A stretch of DNA of 64,000 bases from positions 62,001-126,000 of the forward strand of contig NZ_JACSQY010000008.1 in NCBI RefSeq assembly GCF_014836415.1, in the 5' to 3' direction. The position numbers and the translations under genes are program-made. Below are positions 44,040-53,938 of the stretch, piece after piece (the first letter of the stretch is position 1; every line of letters begins with the position of its first letter). This stretch comes from Sporosarcina gallistercoris (GTDB lineage: Bacteria > Bacillota > Bacilli > Bacillales_A > Planococcaceae). The notes below the pieces were generated by a model. That model ran no database searches. It was not told the DNA's origin and saw only the letters and a program-made list of their open reading frames with translations.

Positions 44040-45077
44040 TCAGTCGTTCGCGAGCAAGTTCACAATTTCCCTTGCAGCGCCTTCATCCGTAATAAGAACA
44101 GTTTGCTTTGTAGCTCCACGCAAATAAGAAAGAATCGCTTCTGCTTTTTCAGAGCCCCCCGCTACTGCTAATACCAACGGGATGCGTTTCAGATGTTCGG
44201 TTTGAATCCCGACCGTTCGAAGATGGTGAACGGTCTCACCGGCTCCATTAAAGTAATACCCAAAAGCTTCACCTTTTGCACTTCTGGAATCGAGTAACTG
44301 TTGTTCTTCTTCATCAGAATCTCGCATTGCCGCCATTTTTTTCGCATCGCCAATACCATGCAGCAAGCAATCCGCTGTTTCATATAACTCAAGCATTTTC
44401 CGTGCAGTCGGTTCTCTTAGGAATATGGCATGTGCTTCTTCACTAAGAGATTCAGGATAATATAACGATTTATAAGAAGCATTACACGCATGTGCAAAGG
44501 TAGCCGCAATCACGTTCGCTTGCTGTCCTATATTATCTCCAACTCCACCTCTAGCAGGGATGAATACTGTATCCTCCGCACCTGGGTAACAACTCAAGTG
44601 TTTCGGAATAGCTGCCATTGTACTTCCACCTGTCACGGCCACGATACGTCCATTTCCAATGCGGTTTGCAAAAACAGATGCAGCTTCAGTTCCAAGTAAT
44701 TCGTTGGAGCCACCTGGTTCAGAACTGTCCCCTTTTACAATGTGCACATCTTGAATGGAAAAATAACTTTTAATACGCTTTGCAAGCACATTTTTGCCAT
44801 ATTGCAGCTCAACTAATGGCCCAAGATTCTCCAATACACTTTCTCCGTCAGTAGTGATGGTCGCTCCCTCTTTCGCAACACGTATCAGTTGCTGATCTCG
44901 AAGGGCTTCCACGACTGACCGTGTTTCACGTTCAGACAATCCTGCAGTGTCAGCAAGAGGTCGTCTTCCGATTGGTCCGGATGTCTGGATGAGCTTCAGC
45001 ACGAGATAGCGTTGTTGCAAGGTTGCCATCATTTCAGGGACCAACTTTTCCTGTGCTTCAACAATAGCCGGTTTCAG
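44040..45077 (-). CDS. cggR: Central glycolytic genes regulator CggR (CTG start)
   Basis: A 345-residue SorC/DeoR-type repressor. A winged helix-turn-helix (about 25-80, with PIGRRPLADTAGLSERETRS) is followed by a sugar-phosphate-binding domain with GGSTMAAIP, ARGGVGDNIGQQANVIAA and LAVAGGSEKA. It represses the gapA operon and is released by fructose-1,6-bisphosphate. The upstream ATG of the open frame lies inside the promoter/operator, while GGAGGAG sits five bases before an in-frame CTG at 45077. The sequence from there (LKPAIVEAQEKLVPEMM) aligns with the start of B. subtilis CggR. A CTG start is rare. Confidence 0.92.
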   Translation of the reverse strand: MKPAIVEAQEKLVPEMMATLQQRYLVLKLIQTSGPIGRRPLADTAGLSERETRSVVEALRDQQLIRVAKEGATITTDGESVLENLGPLVELQYGKNVLAKRIKSYFSIQDVHIVKGDSSEPGGSNELLGTEAASVFANRIGNGRIVAVTGGSTMAAIPKHLSCYPGAEDTVFIPARGGVGDNIGQQANVIAATFAHACNASYKSLYYPESLSEEAHAIFLREPTARKMLELYETADCLLHGIGDAKKMAAMRDSDEEEQQLLDSRSAKGEAFGYYFNGAGETVHHLRTVGIQTEHLKRIPLVLAVAGGSEKAEAILSYLRGATKQTVLITDEGAAREIVNLLAND

Positions 45078-45100
45078 AAAGACTCCTCCTTTCGAGTTAG

Positions 45101-45136
45101 GACAGTTTTTGACCACGTTGGATAAATTTTGTCCCA
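45101..45136 (-). promoter_or_regulatory. CggR operator
   Basis: The minus strand reads TGGGAC, 6 bases, TATC, 4 bases, GTGGTC, 6 bases, TGTC, matching the double-half-site layout of the B. subtilis CggR operator (CGGGAC-N6-TGTC twice, N4 between). It lies between a -35-like TTGACT (45141-45146) and the cggR ribosome-binding site, so CggR autoregulates. Confidence 0.8.
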
Positions 45137-45202
45137 CTGTAGTCAAAAAAACAGATTAACTTATAATGCAACTATACACACTATTCCCGAACATTTCAAA
45201 TG

Positions 45203-45442
45203 TTAAACCTCTGAGTCAAAAAGTAAGGCAAGATCTGCATAACCGATTCTTCCAGAGCAAAGGACTTCATGATCCTTCTCGATAACAGGAATCATAAATA
45301 CGTATTGCTCATGTTTCGCATCATCCTCTTCAATGTTGACTGTCGTCCACGTCAATGGATAATCTTCTTGAATGAGATGCATCATCTGTTCAGCCTCGTC
45401 ACATAGAGAACAGCCTGGCTTCGTATAAAATTTCACATGCAT
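45203..45442 (-). CDS. Glutaredoxin-family protein
   Basis: A 79-residue thioredoxin-fold protein with the redox pair C11-S-L-C14 next to the N-terminal strand (VKFYTKPGCSLC), then a cis-proline in MIPVIEKD. It belongs to the small glutaredoxin-like/DUF836 type group; its partner is unknown. It lies just upstream of cggR in several relatives. GGAGGGATTCTC precedes the ATG. Single gene behind the TPM/LemA terminator. Confidence 0.8.
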   Translation of the reverse strand: MHVKFYTKPGCSLCDEAEQMMHLIQEDYPLTWTTVNIEEDDAKHEQYVFMIPVIEKDHEVLCSGRIGYADLALLFDSEV

Positions 45443-45473
45443 GAGAATCCCTCCATTAAAAACAGTGTAAAAG

Positions 45474-45521
45474 GAAAAAACGATCTACGCAACAACTAGC
45501 GTCGCGTAAATCGTTTTTTTC
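45474..45521 (-). terminator. Terminator after the TPM gene
   Basis: The inverted repeat AAAAAACGAT / ATCGTTTTTT with inner CTACGC / GCGTAA ends four bases from the TPM stop codon. The A/T symmetry means it can work in both directions. Confidence 0.8.
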
Positions 45522-45524
45522 CGC

Positions 45525-46349
45525 TTACCAGCTACGTCCTGCGCCTCCGCCACCGCCGGAACCGCCGCCGCCAAAGCCTCCGAATCCACCACCAGAACCG
45601 CCTGAGCCTGAGCCGAATCCGCCTCCACTGCCTCCGAACGATCCCGGGAAGAAGACCATACCGCCCCCTCGTCTGCCTCGAGATCCACCTGAACCTCCAG
45701 AACCGCCGGAACCGCCGCCTCTTCCGGAGTTAAAGAAAATCTGGATGAGAATGAAACCGATGACGATGATCGGGACGATCGGGAGCCCACCTCCATCACC
45801 GTTGTCTCCTTCATAGGTTGCAACGGGTAATTCAGAGCCTTCTAGTCCGTACTCCTTTGCGATTTCGTTGTAGAAGGCTTTATAAGCTTCCATGATGGCT
45901 AGGTCTGGTTGTTGGGCCTCCAGATAAGGTCCAGCAACTTCATCTATAATTCTGCCAACCTTGCCATCAGGCAAAGCACCTTCTAAACCGTATCCCACTT
46001 CCAAACGAAAGTGTCTTTTCTCCGATTCATCTTTTTCAGTTGTTACCACTAAAAGAGCTCCGTTATTTTCTTTCTTATCGCCGAGTTGGAACTCACGCAA
46101 CTTATTCAATGAAAACTCTTCAATGGGTCTTCCTTCCGTGGACGGCACAACCAATACGGCAAATTCAGCACCAGTCGCACTTTTCAGCCGCTCGCCATAG
46201 TCACTCAGTTCGGCTATCTGACTTTCGGAAAGAATACCGGATTCATCTTGTACCACAGCCACATTAGCATGAACTACAGGTTGAACACTCACGAACATTA
46301 CTAGAAGCATACCAAGCAGGGCAAATACTCGGGCAGCTGTCTTTCTCAT
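45525..46349 (-). CDS. TPM-domain membrane protein (YgcG-like)
   Basis: A 274-residue protein with a signal peptide (1-28), an extracellular TPM domain (about 33-165, with LREFQLGDKKENNGALLVV and the RHFRLEVGYGLEGALPDGK signature), a transmembrane helix (about 190-207) and a very Gly/Ser-rich tail of about 60 residues ending GRSW. TPM domains are linked to membrane-protein quality control and weak phosphatase activity. Start and stop overlap as TAATG with the upstream lemA, a conserved pairing. Role not established. Confidence 0.82.
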   Translation of the reverse strand: MRKTAARVFALLGMLLVMFVSVQPVVHANVAVVQDESGILSESQIAELSDYGERLKSATGAEFAVLVVPSTEGRPIEEFSLNKLREFQLGDKKENNGALLVVTTEKDESEKRHFRLEVGYGLEGALPDGKVGRIIDEVAGPYLEAQQPDLAIMEAYKAFYNEIAKEYGLEGSELPVATYEGDNGDGGGLPIVPIIVIGFILIQIFFNSGRGGGSGGSGGSGGSRGRRGGGMVFFPGSFGGSGGGFGSGSGGSGGGFGGFGGGGSGGGGGAGRSW

Positions 46350-46924
46350 TACTCATCAGCCTCAAAATCGACTTCCGGCGCTTTATCCGCACCGGCTTCC
46401 GCTTTGAAGTATTCTTTTTCGTCAAATCCGAAAATCGATGCAACGAGTTTGCCCGGGAAACGCTTCACTTGTTTGTTATACGAAGCGACCTCGCCATTGT
46501 AATCCTTCCGTGCTACAGCCAGTCTGTTTTCAGTTCCGGCTAATTCGTCCATCAGCTGTCTGAAGTTTTCATTACTTTTTAATTCTGGATAATTCTCTAC
46601 AACGACTAGCAATCGGCTAAGCGCACCAGAAAGTTCAGAGTCCGCTGCAGCTTGTTCTTCAGGTCCGTTTGCCCCTGCTAATTTTGAACGGGCTTCTGTA
46701 ACTTGACCTATGACTTCTTTCTCCTGTTTCGCGAACCCTTTTACCGTGTTCACTAAGTTAGGGATTAAATCCACTCTTCGCTGCAGTTGCGTTTCAATTT
46801 GTGAATACGCCTGGTCTACGTTTTCTTCTGATGTTACGAATTTGTTGTAGCTTGGTACTAAAATCAATGCCAACACTACAATAATACCTACTATGACCGC
46901 TATCGGTCCCAATAACTTCTTCAA
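46349..46924 (-). CDS. lemA: LemA family protein
   Basis: A 191-residue protein with one N-terminal membrane anchor (about 5-24, LLGPIAVIVGIIVVLALIL) and a long alpha-helical bundle with QLQRRVDLIPNLVNTVKG and YNGEVASYNKQVKRFPG. The function of LemA is unknown; it is often beside TPM proteins. The open frame begins at a TTG inside the GGAGG ribosome-binding site. A second TTG nine bases after it at 46924 is taken as the start, giving M-K-K-L-L-G. Confidence 0.85.
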   Translation of the reverse strand: MKKLLGPIAVIVGIIVVLALILVPSYNKFVTSEENVDQAYSQIETQLQRRVDLIPNLVNTVKGFAKQEKEVIGQVTEARSKLAGANGPEEQAAADSELSGALSRLLVVVENYPELKSNENFRQLMDELAGTENRLAVARKDYNGEVASYNKQVKRFPGKLVASIFGFDEKEYFKAEAGADKAPEVDFEADE

Positions 46925-47308
46925 AATTCCCCGCCTCCTCAAATATCTGTGTTTCTACACTTTCAGAAGTTTACCCTGAAACCCAGAAACTCAAAACGTT
47001 ACTTGTCTATTTGTATACGTATGAAAACAAAAAAGGATTCTCTATTTAAATTATTTGTTGATGCTTTTTACAATATGGAGGAAGTCGATTCCTTAGGACT
47101 TCACTAACTGTCGGTAGGCATCTGCATTTTCTACATAAATTCAGTCACGATCTTAGCGTCTACTTCCAAGAGCATTCTCAGCATCTTTCATTTAAAGATC
47201 CTATCATTTAAAATCTATACTTCTTAATCGGACAACTGCTATGTGCGGGCACTGATTCTTCGCATTAGATAGTAGTGCAACAATAAAAATGAGAAGGAGG
47301 GATTTTTT
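46925..47308. other. Intergenic region between lemA and the collagen-like gene
   Basis: About 385 bases between divergent genes, with no credible reading frame. A CATTAGATA motif at 47260-47268, 41 bases before the collagen-like ATG, loosely resembles the -10 of a late mother-cell (sigma-K) promoter. The lemA promoter must lie at the left, but no good -35/-10 pair was seen. Confidence 0.5.
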
Positions 47309-48022
47309 ATGAATCAGAAAAAATGTTGTTGTAAAAATTGTCGAAGTACCAGTTGCTGCACTAGCTGTAACGGTTGCAAACAGCATGATGGTAAATGTAA
47401 TACGTGTACGTGTTGCATTTGTGTCCCTGGCCGACCTGGGCCACCGGGGCCACCGGGACCTCCAGGACCTCCAGGACCTCCAGGACCTCCGGGCGCTGAT
47501 GGTGAACAGGGACCTCCTGGACCTCCGGGACCGACGCAAGACACATTATGTGATTGCTGTACAACACCTATGCAAAACGTATTAATGCAAATACCAAGCG
47601 GTACAGTTGTGACATTGGGAACAACCGACTCGACATCCGGTAATTTAAGTAACGTAACCTTACAATCAGTAGCGAACTATTTGGTTACCGTCACGCAAGG
47701 TAGTAACGTTGTAGTAGTTCCTATATGCAAAGTAACAGGGGTTTCAGGAAGAAATGATGCTGCTGACATCATCAATGACATCACGTTAGAACCTCGAAAG
47801 GAAGGAACTGGAGAGTGTGCTTGCTGTGAGGATCCGATAGGAAGTTATTTATCCTCCATTTCCGAGGCGGATATCGACGTTATTGGACCAGCATTCAATA
47901 ACATTCAGAACGCGACTATCCTTGAAGTCGGAGAAGGAATCGTGAAAGTCGATGCTCCTGGATTAGAAGTGGCCGCTCTTTCCACTTGTCAAATATCCTT
48001 AATCACCAATCCGATTTCCTGA
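47309..48022 (+). CDS. Cysteine-rich collagen-like spore-surface protein
   Basis: A 237-residue protein in three parts. The N-terminal 38 residues hold about 13 cysteines (CCC, CRSTSCC, CTCCIC). A perfect collagen-like stretch follows at residues 41-76 with 12 Gly-x-y triplets, mostly GPP. The C-terminal ~155 residues are a polar globular domain (residues 77-237) with CDCC and ECACCEDP. This layout resembles exosporium or spore-surface filament proteins such as BclA, though without their signature leader. GAAGGAGGG precedes the ATG. Spore localisation is inference. Confidence 0.75.
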   Translation: MNQKKCCCKNCRSTSCCTSCNGCKQHDGKCNTCTCCICVPGRPGPPGPPGPPGPPGPPGPPGADGEQGPPGPPGPTQDTLCDCCTTPMQNVLMQIPSGTVVTLGTTDSTSGNLSNVTLQSVANYLVTVTQGSNVVVVPICKVTGVSGRNDAADIINDITLEPRKEGTGECACCEDPIGSYLSSISEADIDVIGPAFNNIQNATILEVGEGIVKVDAPGLEVAALSTCQISLITNPIS

Positions 48023-48111
48023 AAAGTTTTTTGGAACACGATCACTTAACAACAGATTATATGGATAAACTGTAACTCCAACGCCTGTTAAAACTCCCCA
48101 TTACAAACAAA

Positions 48112-48152
48112 AAATCACCGGATTGCATGATTTTCATACAATCCGGTGATTA
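48112..48152. terminator. Bidirectional terminator
   Basis: A 12-bp stem (ATCACCGGATTG / CAATCCGGTGAT) with A/T runs on both sides lies between the collagen-like gene and the opposite-strand tRNA gene, serving both. Confidence 0.85.
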
Positions 48153-48169
48153 TTTTAGAAGTGCTTATA

Positions 48170-48241
48170 TGCCCTCGGCGGGAGTCGAACCCACATTTCA
48201 AGCTTCGGAGGCTTGCGTGCTATCCATTGCACCACGAGGGC
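48170..48241 (-). tRNA. tRNA-Arg (anticodon CCG)
   Basis: A full cloverleaf can be drawn on the minus strand. The acceptor is GCCCTCG / CGAGGGC, the anticodon loop CTCCGAA between CAAGC and GCTTG, and the T-arm GTGGGTTCGACTCCCGC with a short variable loop. The anticodon is CCG, reading CGG arginine codons. CCA is not encoded. 72 bases long. Confidence 0.95.
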
Positions 48242-48324
48242 AGCTTTTGTCTGCATTGCAGCGGACAAGTAATAGTATACTTGCTGGCCGATCCAAAAGC
48301 AACAAATATTTGTAAAGCGTTATA

Positions 48325-48341
48325 TTTGACCTTAGTTGACC
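48325..48341 (-). promoter_or_regulatory. CtsR operator overlapping the clpP promoter
   Basis: The minus strand reads GGTCAAC-TAA-GGTCAAA, the heptad-N3-heptad repeat bound by the class III heat-shock repressor CtsR. On the plus strand it overlaps a sigma-A promoter with TTGACC at 48326-48331 and TATGAT at 48350-48355 (18-base spacer), so CtsR would block clpP transcription. Confidence 0.9.
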
Positions 48342-48423
48342 ATACTATGTATGATAAAGTCATGGTTAGGCGGACATCCGCTTTAACATACGACATATTC
48401 AACAATCAAAGGGAGGAACTGAA

Positions 48424-49029
48424 ATGAACTTAATTCCTACAGTTATCGAACAGACGAATCGCGGGGAGCGTGCGTATGATATTTACTCCCGCTTACTAAA
48501 AGACCGCATTATCATGCTTGGAAGTGCAATTGACGACAACGTAGCAAACTCGATCGTCGCTCAATTACTATTCCTTGAATCTGAAGATCCAGACAAAGAT
48601 ATTTCCATCTATATCAACAGCCCGGGCGGCAGCATCACAGCAGGTATGGCGATCTACGATACAATGCAATACATCAAGCCGAACATCCAAACCATTTGTA
48701 TCGGTATGGCCGCTTCAATGGGATCATTCCTACTTGCAGCTGGTACAAAAGGAAAACGCTATGCGCTTCCTAACGCTGAAGTTATGATTCACCAGCCACT
48801 TGGCGGCGCTCAAGGTCAAGCGACTGAAATTGAAATCGCAGCGAAGCACATTCTCTTCATCCGCGAGAAACTGAACCAGATCCTTGCTGAGCGCACAGGT
48901 CAACCGATCGAAGTGATTGAAAAAGATACGGATCGCGATAACTTCATGACCGCAGAACGTGCAAAAGAATATGGATTAATCGACCATATCATTACACGCA
49001 GCGATATGAGAGAATCCGAAGGTAAATAA
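48424..49029 (+). CDS. clpP: ATP-dependent Clp protease proteolytic subunit
   Basis: A 201-residue serine peptidase that forms the 14-mer chamber working with ClpX or ClpC in the cytosol. The catalytic triad is S98 in GMAASMG, H123 in MIHQPLGG and D172 in DRDNFMTAE. Substrates include proteins tagged by tmRNA, whose gene is in this window. GGGAGGAAC precedes the ATG. Expression is under a CtsR operator. A single-gene unit with its own terminator. Confidence 0.97.
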   Translation: MNLIPTVIEQTNRGERAYDIYSRLLKDRIIMLGSAIDDNVANSIVAQLLFLESEDPDKDISIYINSPGGSITAGMAIYDTMQYIKPNIQTICIGMAASMGSFLLAAGTKGKRYALPNAEVMIHQPLGGAQGQATEIEIAAKHILFIREKLNQILAERTGQPIEVIEKDTDRDNFMTAERAKEYGLIDHIITRSDMRESEGK

Positions 49030-49045
49030 TTTCAAGTATCACCAG

Positions 49046-49078
49046 TGGCGTCCCGTTATTTGCGGGGCGTCTTTTTTG
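49046..49078 (+). terminator. Terminator after clpP
   Basis: GGCGTCCCG / CGGGGCGTC with a TTATTTG loop, followed by TTTTTTG, about 18 bases after the clpP stop. It abuts the stop codon of the convergent crh gene and is likely shared. Confidence 0.8.
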
Positions 49079-49336
49079 TTAGTTCAACCCCTGCACAAAT
49101 GCGACAAGTGCTTCAGCAGCTTGTTCTTCGTCGCCGCCATCTGCGATCAAGGTAACTGTGCTGCCTTGTGCGATCGCTAAACTCATGACGCCCATTATAC
49201 TCTTTGCATTCACTTGGCGCTCATCCCGTTTAACATATAAGTCCGAAGTATAGCGATTGGCCTCTTGCACAAATAATGCCGCCTGTCTTGCTTGCAAGCC
49301 AGGCTTAATCTTCACTTCAGCGGTTTTCTCTATCAT
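49079..49336 (-). CDS. crh: HPr-like catabolite repression protein Crh
   Basis: An 85-residue HPr paralogue. The phosphoenolpyruvate-phosphorylated histidine of HPr is replaced by Gln15 in GLQARQAA, while the HprK target Ser46 is kept in NAKSIMGVM. It therefore cannot serve the phosphotransferase system but, when phosphorylated on Ser46, acts as a CcpA corepressor. HprK is encoded 9 kb away in this window. The open frame begins upstream, but the ATG at 49336 lies behind AAGGAAGG and gives exactly the B. subtilis length. Confidence 0.93.
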   Translation of the reverse strand: MIEKTAEVKIKPGLQARQAALFVQEANRYTSDLYVKRDERQVNAKSIMGVMSLAIAQGSTVTLIADGGDEEQAAEALVAFVQGLN

Positions 49337-49355
49337 TGCTTTCAGTCCCTTCCTT

Positions 49356-50297
49356 TTAAGTGATTCCGCCGACTCTGACTTTTTCGGCAATCTCATCGAT
49401 TTTACGCAACCTGTGATTCACGCCCGATTTACTTACAGGTCCCCCAGACACCATCTCACCTAACTCTTTCAATGTGATATCTTGATATTCCACACGTAAA
49501 TGTGCAATTTCTTGCAGCCTGTCAGGTAATTGTTCCAAACCGATGGTCGATTGGATCAGTTTAATATTTTCGACTTGGCGCTGGGCTGCACTGATGGTCT
49601 TGTTCAGATTCGCAGTTTCACAGTTCACCAGCCGATTTACACTATTTCGCATATCCCGTACAATCCTTATGTCTTCAAAACGCATGAGCGCAACATGTGC
49701 ACCGATAATGCTTAAGAAATCCGCAATCTTTTCGGCCTCTTTCAAATAGGCAACGAACCCTTTTTTACGTTCGATCGATTTGGCATTCAACTGATAATCG
49801 TTCATGAGCTCGACAAGCGCATCCGAATGCTCGGCATACATCGAGAAGACTTCCAAGTGATAAGAGGAGGTCTCCGGATTATTCACCGAACCACCTGCAA
49901 GGAACGCTCCGCGCAAATACGCTCGCTTGCAGCATTCATTAGGTATGATCGCTTCCGAAATGGATTGGTTGGATTGGAATGTGTTCGTCAAAATATCGAG
50001 GTCGTCCAATAATTGGCGAGCCCCTTCCCGGATCCTGCAAATATAGACGTTATTCTTTTTCAAACGCATTTTGCGTCGTACGAGCAATTCGACCTTGTGC
50101 GTGTAAAGTCTTTTCAAATTTGAATAGAGTCTTCTTGCAATCGCTGCATTTTCTGTTTGAACGTCCAAGCTAATGGTCTTATTGGAAAATGAGAGGACAC
50201 CATTCATTCGAATGAAAGCAGCAACTTCCGCTTTTGTACAGCAATCATCCGCTTCGATTTGTGTCAATTCCTTTTTCGTTTCTGATGCGAAAGACAT
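49356..50297 (-). CDS. whiA: DNA-binding protein WhiA
   Basis: A 313-residue protein with an N-terminal homing-endonuclease-like (LAGLIDADG-derived) double domain (about 15-200; [20 protein letters not shown]) and a C-terminal helix-turn-helix (about 225-300; [23 protein letters not shown]). It is involved in cell division and sporulation-related control in Gram-positives. It lies 25 bases from yvcK in the conserved rapZ-yvcK-whiA-crh order. Confidence 0.95.
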   Translation of the reverse strand: MSFASETKKELTQIEADDCCTKAEVAAFIRMNGVLSFSNKTISLDVQTENAAIARRLYSNLKRLYTHKVELLVRRKMRLKKNNVYICRIREGARQLLDDLDILTNTFQSNQSISEAIIPNECCKRAYLRGAFLAGGSVNNPETSSYHLEVFSMYAEHSDALVELMNDYQLNAKSIERKKGFVAYLKEAEKIADFLSIIGAHVALMRFEDIRIVRDMRNSVNRLVNCETANLNKTISAAQRQVENIKLIQSTIGLEQLPDRLQEIAHLRVEYQDITLKELGEMVSGGPVSKSGVNHRLRKIDEIAEKVRVGGIT

Positions 50298-50322
50298 GAA
50301 CTCTCCCCTTTCTCGGTGACGA

Positions 50323-51306
50323 TCACGTCTGTTTTGTTTTGGATTCGTCTGTTATGTACGTCACGAACCATTCTGCTACTTTCTCTGCATCGTGCAATAC
50401 TCGTTCATTTTCTGCGAGTGCAATGTCTTCTTGCCATATTTCGGGTACTAGCTTCTGCAATTCTTCAAGATCCCGTTCTACAGGCCATGAAGTGACCGTC
50501 TGCCCTGCTTCCGTTAAAAGCGGCATGATGTCCGTCTTATTCAGCAGTACGGCATCTAAAAACGGTTTTCCGACATGATCATATAGCGCAGCGACATGCT
50601 CGGACGCCGTATAACGGTACGTTTCCCCTTTTTGTGTTGTTAAATTCCCTACATACACTTTACTTGCTTCACTTTTAAGAACGGCCTCCCGAATATCTTG
50701 AACAAGCAAGGACGGTAAAATGCTCGTATACAAGCTTCCAGGTCCGATGATGATCAAATCCGCCTGCCGTATCGCATTTAATGTCTCCGGTAAAGGTTTC
50801 GCATCTTGGGGCGATAAGTACACTTGACGTATTTTACGTGCATACATGGGAATTTTAGATTCCCCTGTCACAATCGTTCCGTCATCCAATTCCGCATGCA
50901 GTTTGATGCGTTGGTTGGCTGCCGGAAGTACTTTCCCTTTAATATTCAGTACCTGTCCTGTTTTCTTGACAGCGCTGGCAAAATCACCTGTAATATCTGT
51001 CATGGCGGCAAGCATCAGATTCCCAAGTGAATGTCCGTGTAGATCGTCTTGCGTTGTGAAACGATACTGGAAAAGCTGCTCGATGAGAGGTTCAACATCT
51101 GAAAGCGCTGCCATCACCTTTCGGACATCACCGGGAGGCGGGATATCATACTGATCCAACAACCTCCCTGAACTCCCACCATCATCCGCAACTGTAACCA
51201 CTGCAGTTAAATCGACTGGGTACTTCTTCAACCCACGAAGTAATGTCGACAACCCTGTACCGCCTCCAAACACCACAATCTTCTTGCGGCTATTGGATGG
51301 TGTCAT
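50323..51306 (-). CDS. yvcK: YvcK/GlmR family protein
   Basis: A 327-residue UDP-sugar-binding protein of the CofD-like fold ([59 protein letters not shown]). In Bacillus it binds UDP-GlcNAc and stimulates GlmS, steering carbon toward cell wall under gluconeogenic growth. It is 4 bases downstream of rapZ and 25 bases upstream of whiA, an operon conserved across Bacillota. Confidence 0.94.
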   Translation of the reverse strand: MTPSNSRKKIVVFGGGTGLSTLLRGLKKYPVDLTAVVTVADDGGSSGRLLDQYDIPPPGDVRKVMAALSDVEPLIEQLFQYRFTTQDDLHGHSLGNLMLAAMTDITGDFASAVKKTGQVLNIKGKVLPAANQRIKLHAELDDGTIVTGESKIPMYARKIRQVYLSPQDAKPLPETLNAIRQADLIIIGPGSLYTSILPSLLVQDIREAVLKSEASKVYVGNLTTQKGETYRYTASEHVAALYDHVGKPFLDAVLLNKTDIMPLLTEAGQTVTSWPVERDLEELQKLVPEIWQEDIALAENERVLHDAEKVAEWFVTYITDESKTKQT

Positions 51307-51310
51307 AGCG

Positions 51311-52198
51311 TCAACCCTTTCTTTTTTCGATATGCTGATGTGTTACGTACGTTGTGTAGTCATCTTTAAACTGATTCCCGAAGTATTCCGCAAGGGTGAC
51401 TGAACGGTGCTGACCACCTGTGCAGCCAAACGCAATCACCACTTGTGATTTACCTTCGTTTTTATATTGGGGAATCAGGAACTGGAATAGATCGGATAGC
51501 TTTGTAATCAAAGTCTGCGTATCTTCCCACTTCAACACATAGTCATATACGTCTTTATCCAGCCCCGTCTGAGGACGCATTGATTCTATATAATAAGGAT
51601 TCGGCAGGAAACGGACGTCAAATACGACATCTGCATCGATTGGCATTCCATGTTTAAATCCGAATGATATGAAATTCAATGTGAAATTTTCGCCTTCGCC
51701 TACTGAGAACTCTGCAATGATTTTGTCCCTAAGTTGTTTCGGTTTCATGCGAGAGGTGTTAAAAATCGAACGTGCACGGCCTTTCACATCACTTAACAGA
51801 CCTCGTTCTTTTTGAATGCCCGTTAATGGTTGTCGTCCATTCGCGAGCGGGTGGGACCTCCGTGTTTCTTTATAACGGCTCACTAATGTTTCATCATCCG
51901 CTTCAAGAAATAGGATACGAGTCGTCACATTGTCCATACGGGTCAGATTATCAATCGCATCGAGCAGAGCGTCAAATAGCCCGCCGCCGCGCGTATCGAT
52001 GACAGCCGCGATTTTCGATTTTTTATCCGCAGATTTCATCATCAAATCGAGGAAAGTCACGAGCAGTTCCGGTGGTAAATTATCAATACAGTAGTAGCCC
52101 ATGTCCTCAAAACTTTGCATCGCTACGGACTTACCCGCACCCGACATGCCGGTAATAATAACCAGTTCGAGTTCCTCAGAATGTGCTTCAATTTCCAT
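51311..52198 (-). CDS. rapZ: RNase adapter protein RapZ family
   Basis: A 295-residue P-loop nucleotide-binding protein. Walker A is GMSGAGKS near residue 18, [11 protein letters not shown] marks the middle, and [17 protein letters not shown] lies at the C-terminus. In B. subtilis the homologue is YvcJ; in E. coli RapZ controls GlmS synthesis through a small RNA. The start at 52198 lies four bases after the stop of the Nudix gene, behind GGAAGGTG; the longer open frame is rejected because it overlaps the Nudix gene by 100 bases. Confidence 0.93.
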   Translation of the reverse strand: MEIEAHSEELELVIITGMSGAGKSVAMQSFEDMGYYCIDNLPPELLVTFLDLMMKSADKKSKIAAVIDTRGGGLFDALLDAIDNLTRMDNVTTRILFLEADDETLVSRYKETRRSHPLANGRQPLTGIQKERGLLSDVKGRARSIFNTSRMKPKQLRDKIIAEFSVGEGENFTLNFISFGFKHGMPIDADVVFDVRFLPNPYYIESMRPQTGLDKDVYDYVLKWEDTQTLITKLSDLFQFLIPQYKNEGKSQVVIAFGCTGGQHRSVTLAEYFGNQFKDDYTTYVTHQHIEKRKG

Positions 52199-52202
52199 CG
52201 GT

Positions 52203-52673
52203 TCAATCACCTTCCGTAGACATTTGAATTTTTTCTTCCAGAAGCTCAAACTCCTCTGTATACGTGAATGTCCCGTATTGAATACCAGAGCGTGAACTCG
52301 CAAATAACAAGTTGGTCCGATCGCCTTCAGCCATTGGAAGTGTATTCAAATCTTCAATCGGATGCCATCCAAGTTCTCCTTCAATGGTCTCAGTGAGAGG
52401 TGTCCCTATGAGGTCATGGGCGATAAACGTATACAACATCCATTCATCCACAACGTCTTCACCATTACGTATGACCATGGTGAACACACCTTTAAGATGA
52501 GGATCCACAGGTTTAGCACCCGTTTCTTCCGTGAATTCACGAACTGCGGTTTCCATGATCGACTCGCCTGCATCCATCTTTCCACCAGGAGCTACATACC
52601 AGCCTCTGCGCGGTTTCTTCAATAATAAGGTTTTCCCGTCTTTCACGACGAGCAGGTTTACAATTCTTTGCAT
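52203..52673 (-). CDS. yvcI: Nudix hydrolase YvcI
   Basis: A 156-residue Nudix protein with a complete motif, [21 protein letters not shown] (20 of its residues lie within 42-62). The family hydrolyses nucleoside diphosphates linked to another group, and this subgroup has been proposed to act on 8-oxo-dGTP-like or NDP-sugar substrates. It heads the yvcI-rapZ-yvcK-whiA-crh cluster and is 4 bases from rapZ. Substrate not predictable here. Confidence 0.9.
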   Translation of the reverse strand: MQRIVNLLVVKDGKTLLLKKPRRGWYVAPGGKMDAGESIMETAVREFTEETGAKPVDPHLKGVFTMVIRNGEDVVDEWMLYTFIAHDLIGTPLTETIEGELGWHPIEDLNTLPMAEGDRTNLLFASSRSGIQYGTFTYTEEFELLEEKIQMSTEGD

Positions 52674-52742
52674 AAGCGTTCCTCACTTCTCTTTGTACAC
52701 ATATGTAATAAGTATAATCGATTTCTTTGAAAAACGACACAA

Positions 52743-52780
52743 AAAGAAGCTGCCGGCATGGTTCACTCCGGCAGCTTAAA
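52743..52780 (-). terminator. Terminator after trxB
   Basis: AAGCTGCCGG / CCGGCAGCTT stem followed on the minus strand by CTTTTTGTG, about 105 bases beyond the trxB stop and just upstream of the Nudix gene. Confidence 0.75.
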
Positions 52781-52884
52781 AGTTTATTTTAAAATAGGGG
52801 GTCAATCAACACTCTTAGTATAACCGAACACTATTTCAGTAGCGTTACAAAATTGTTAAAGATAGGTTAAGAAAAAATTGCATC

Positions 52885-53856
<972 letters not shown>

Positions 53857-53938
53857 CTACTTCTGTTCAAATCGTATAAGGTTTCCAAGTTCCCATCAAG
53901 TTATCTGCCTGCTATCGGCTTAAGGGATCTTACGGTTT

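Noticed and set aside
45078-45146. ATG at 45146 as start of cggR
   Set aside because: It lies within the CggR operator and close to the -35 element, so it would not be transcribed from that promoter.
45485-45823. 112-codon Ser/Glu/Val-rich frame overlapping the TPM gene
   Set aside because: It is a frame-shifted shadow of the Gly/Ser-rich repeat codons at the C-terminus of the TPM protein.
47204-47567. Several frames over the collagen-like gene (RSWRS-, PGGPGG- and QDLQDL-type repeats)
   Set aside because: All are shadows of the GGx-CCx triplet repeats; the plus-strand frame with GAAGGAGGG and ordered flanks is the gene.
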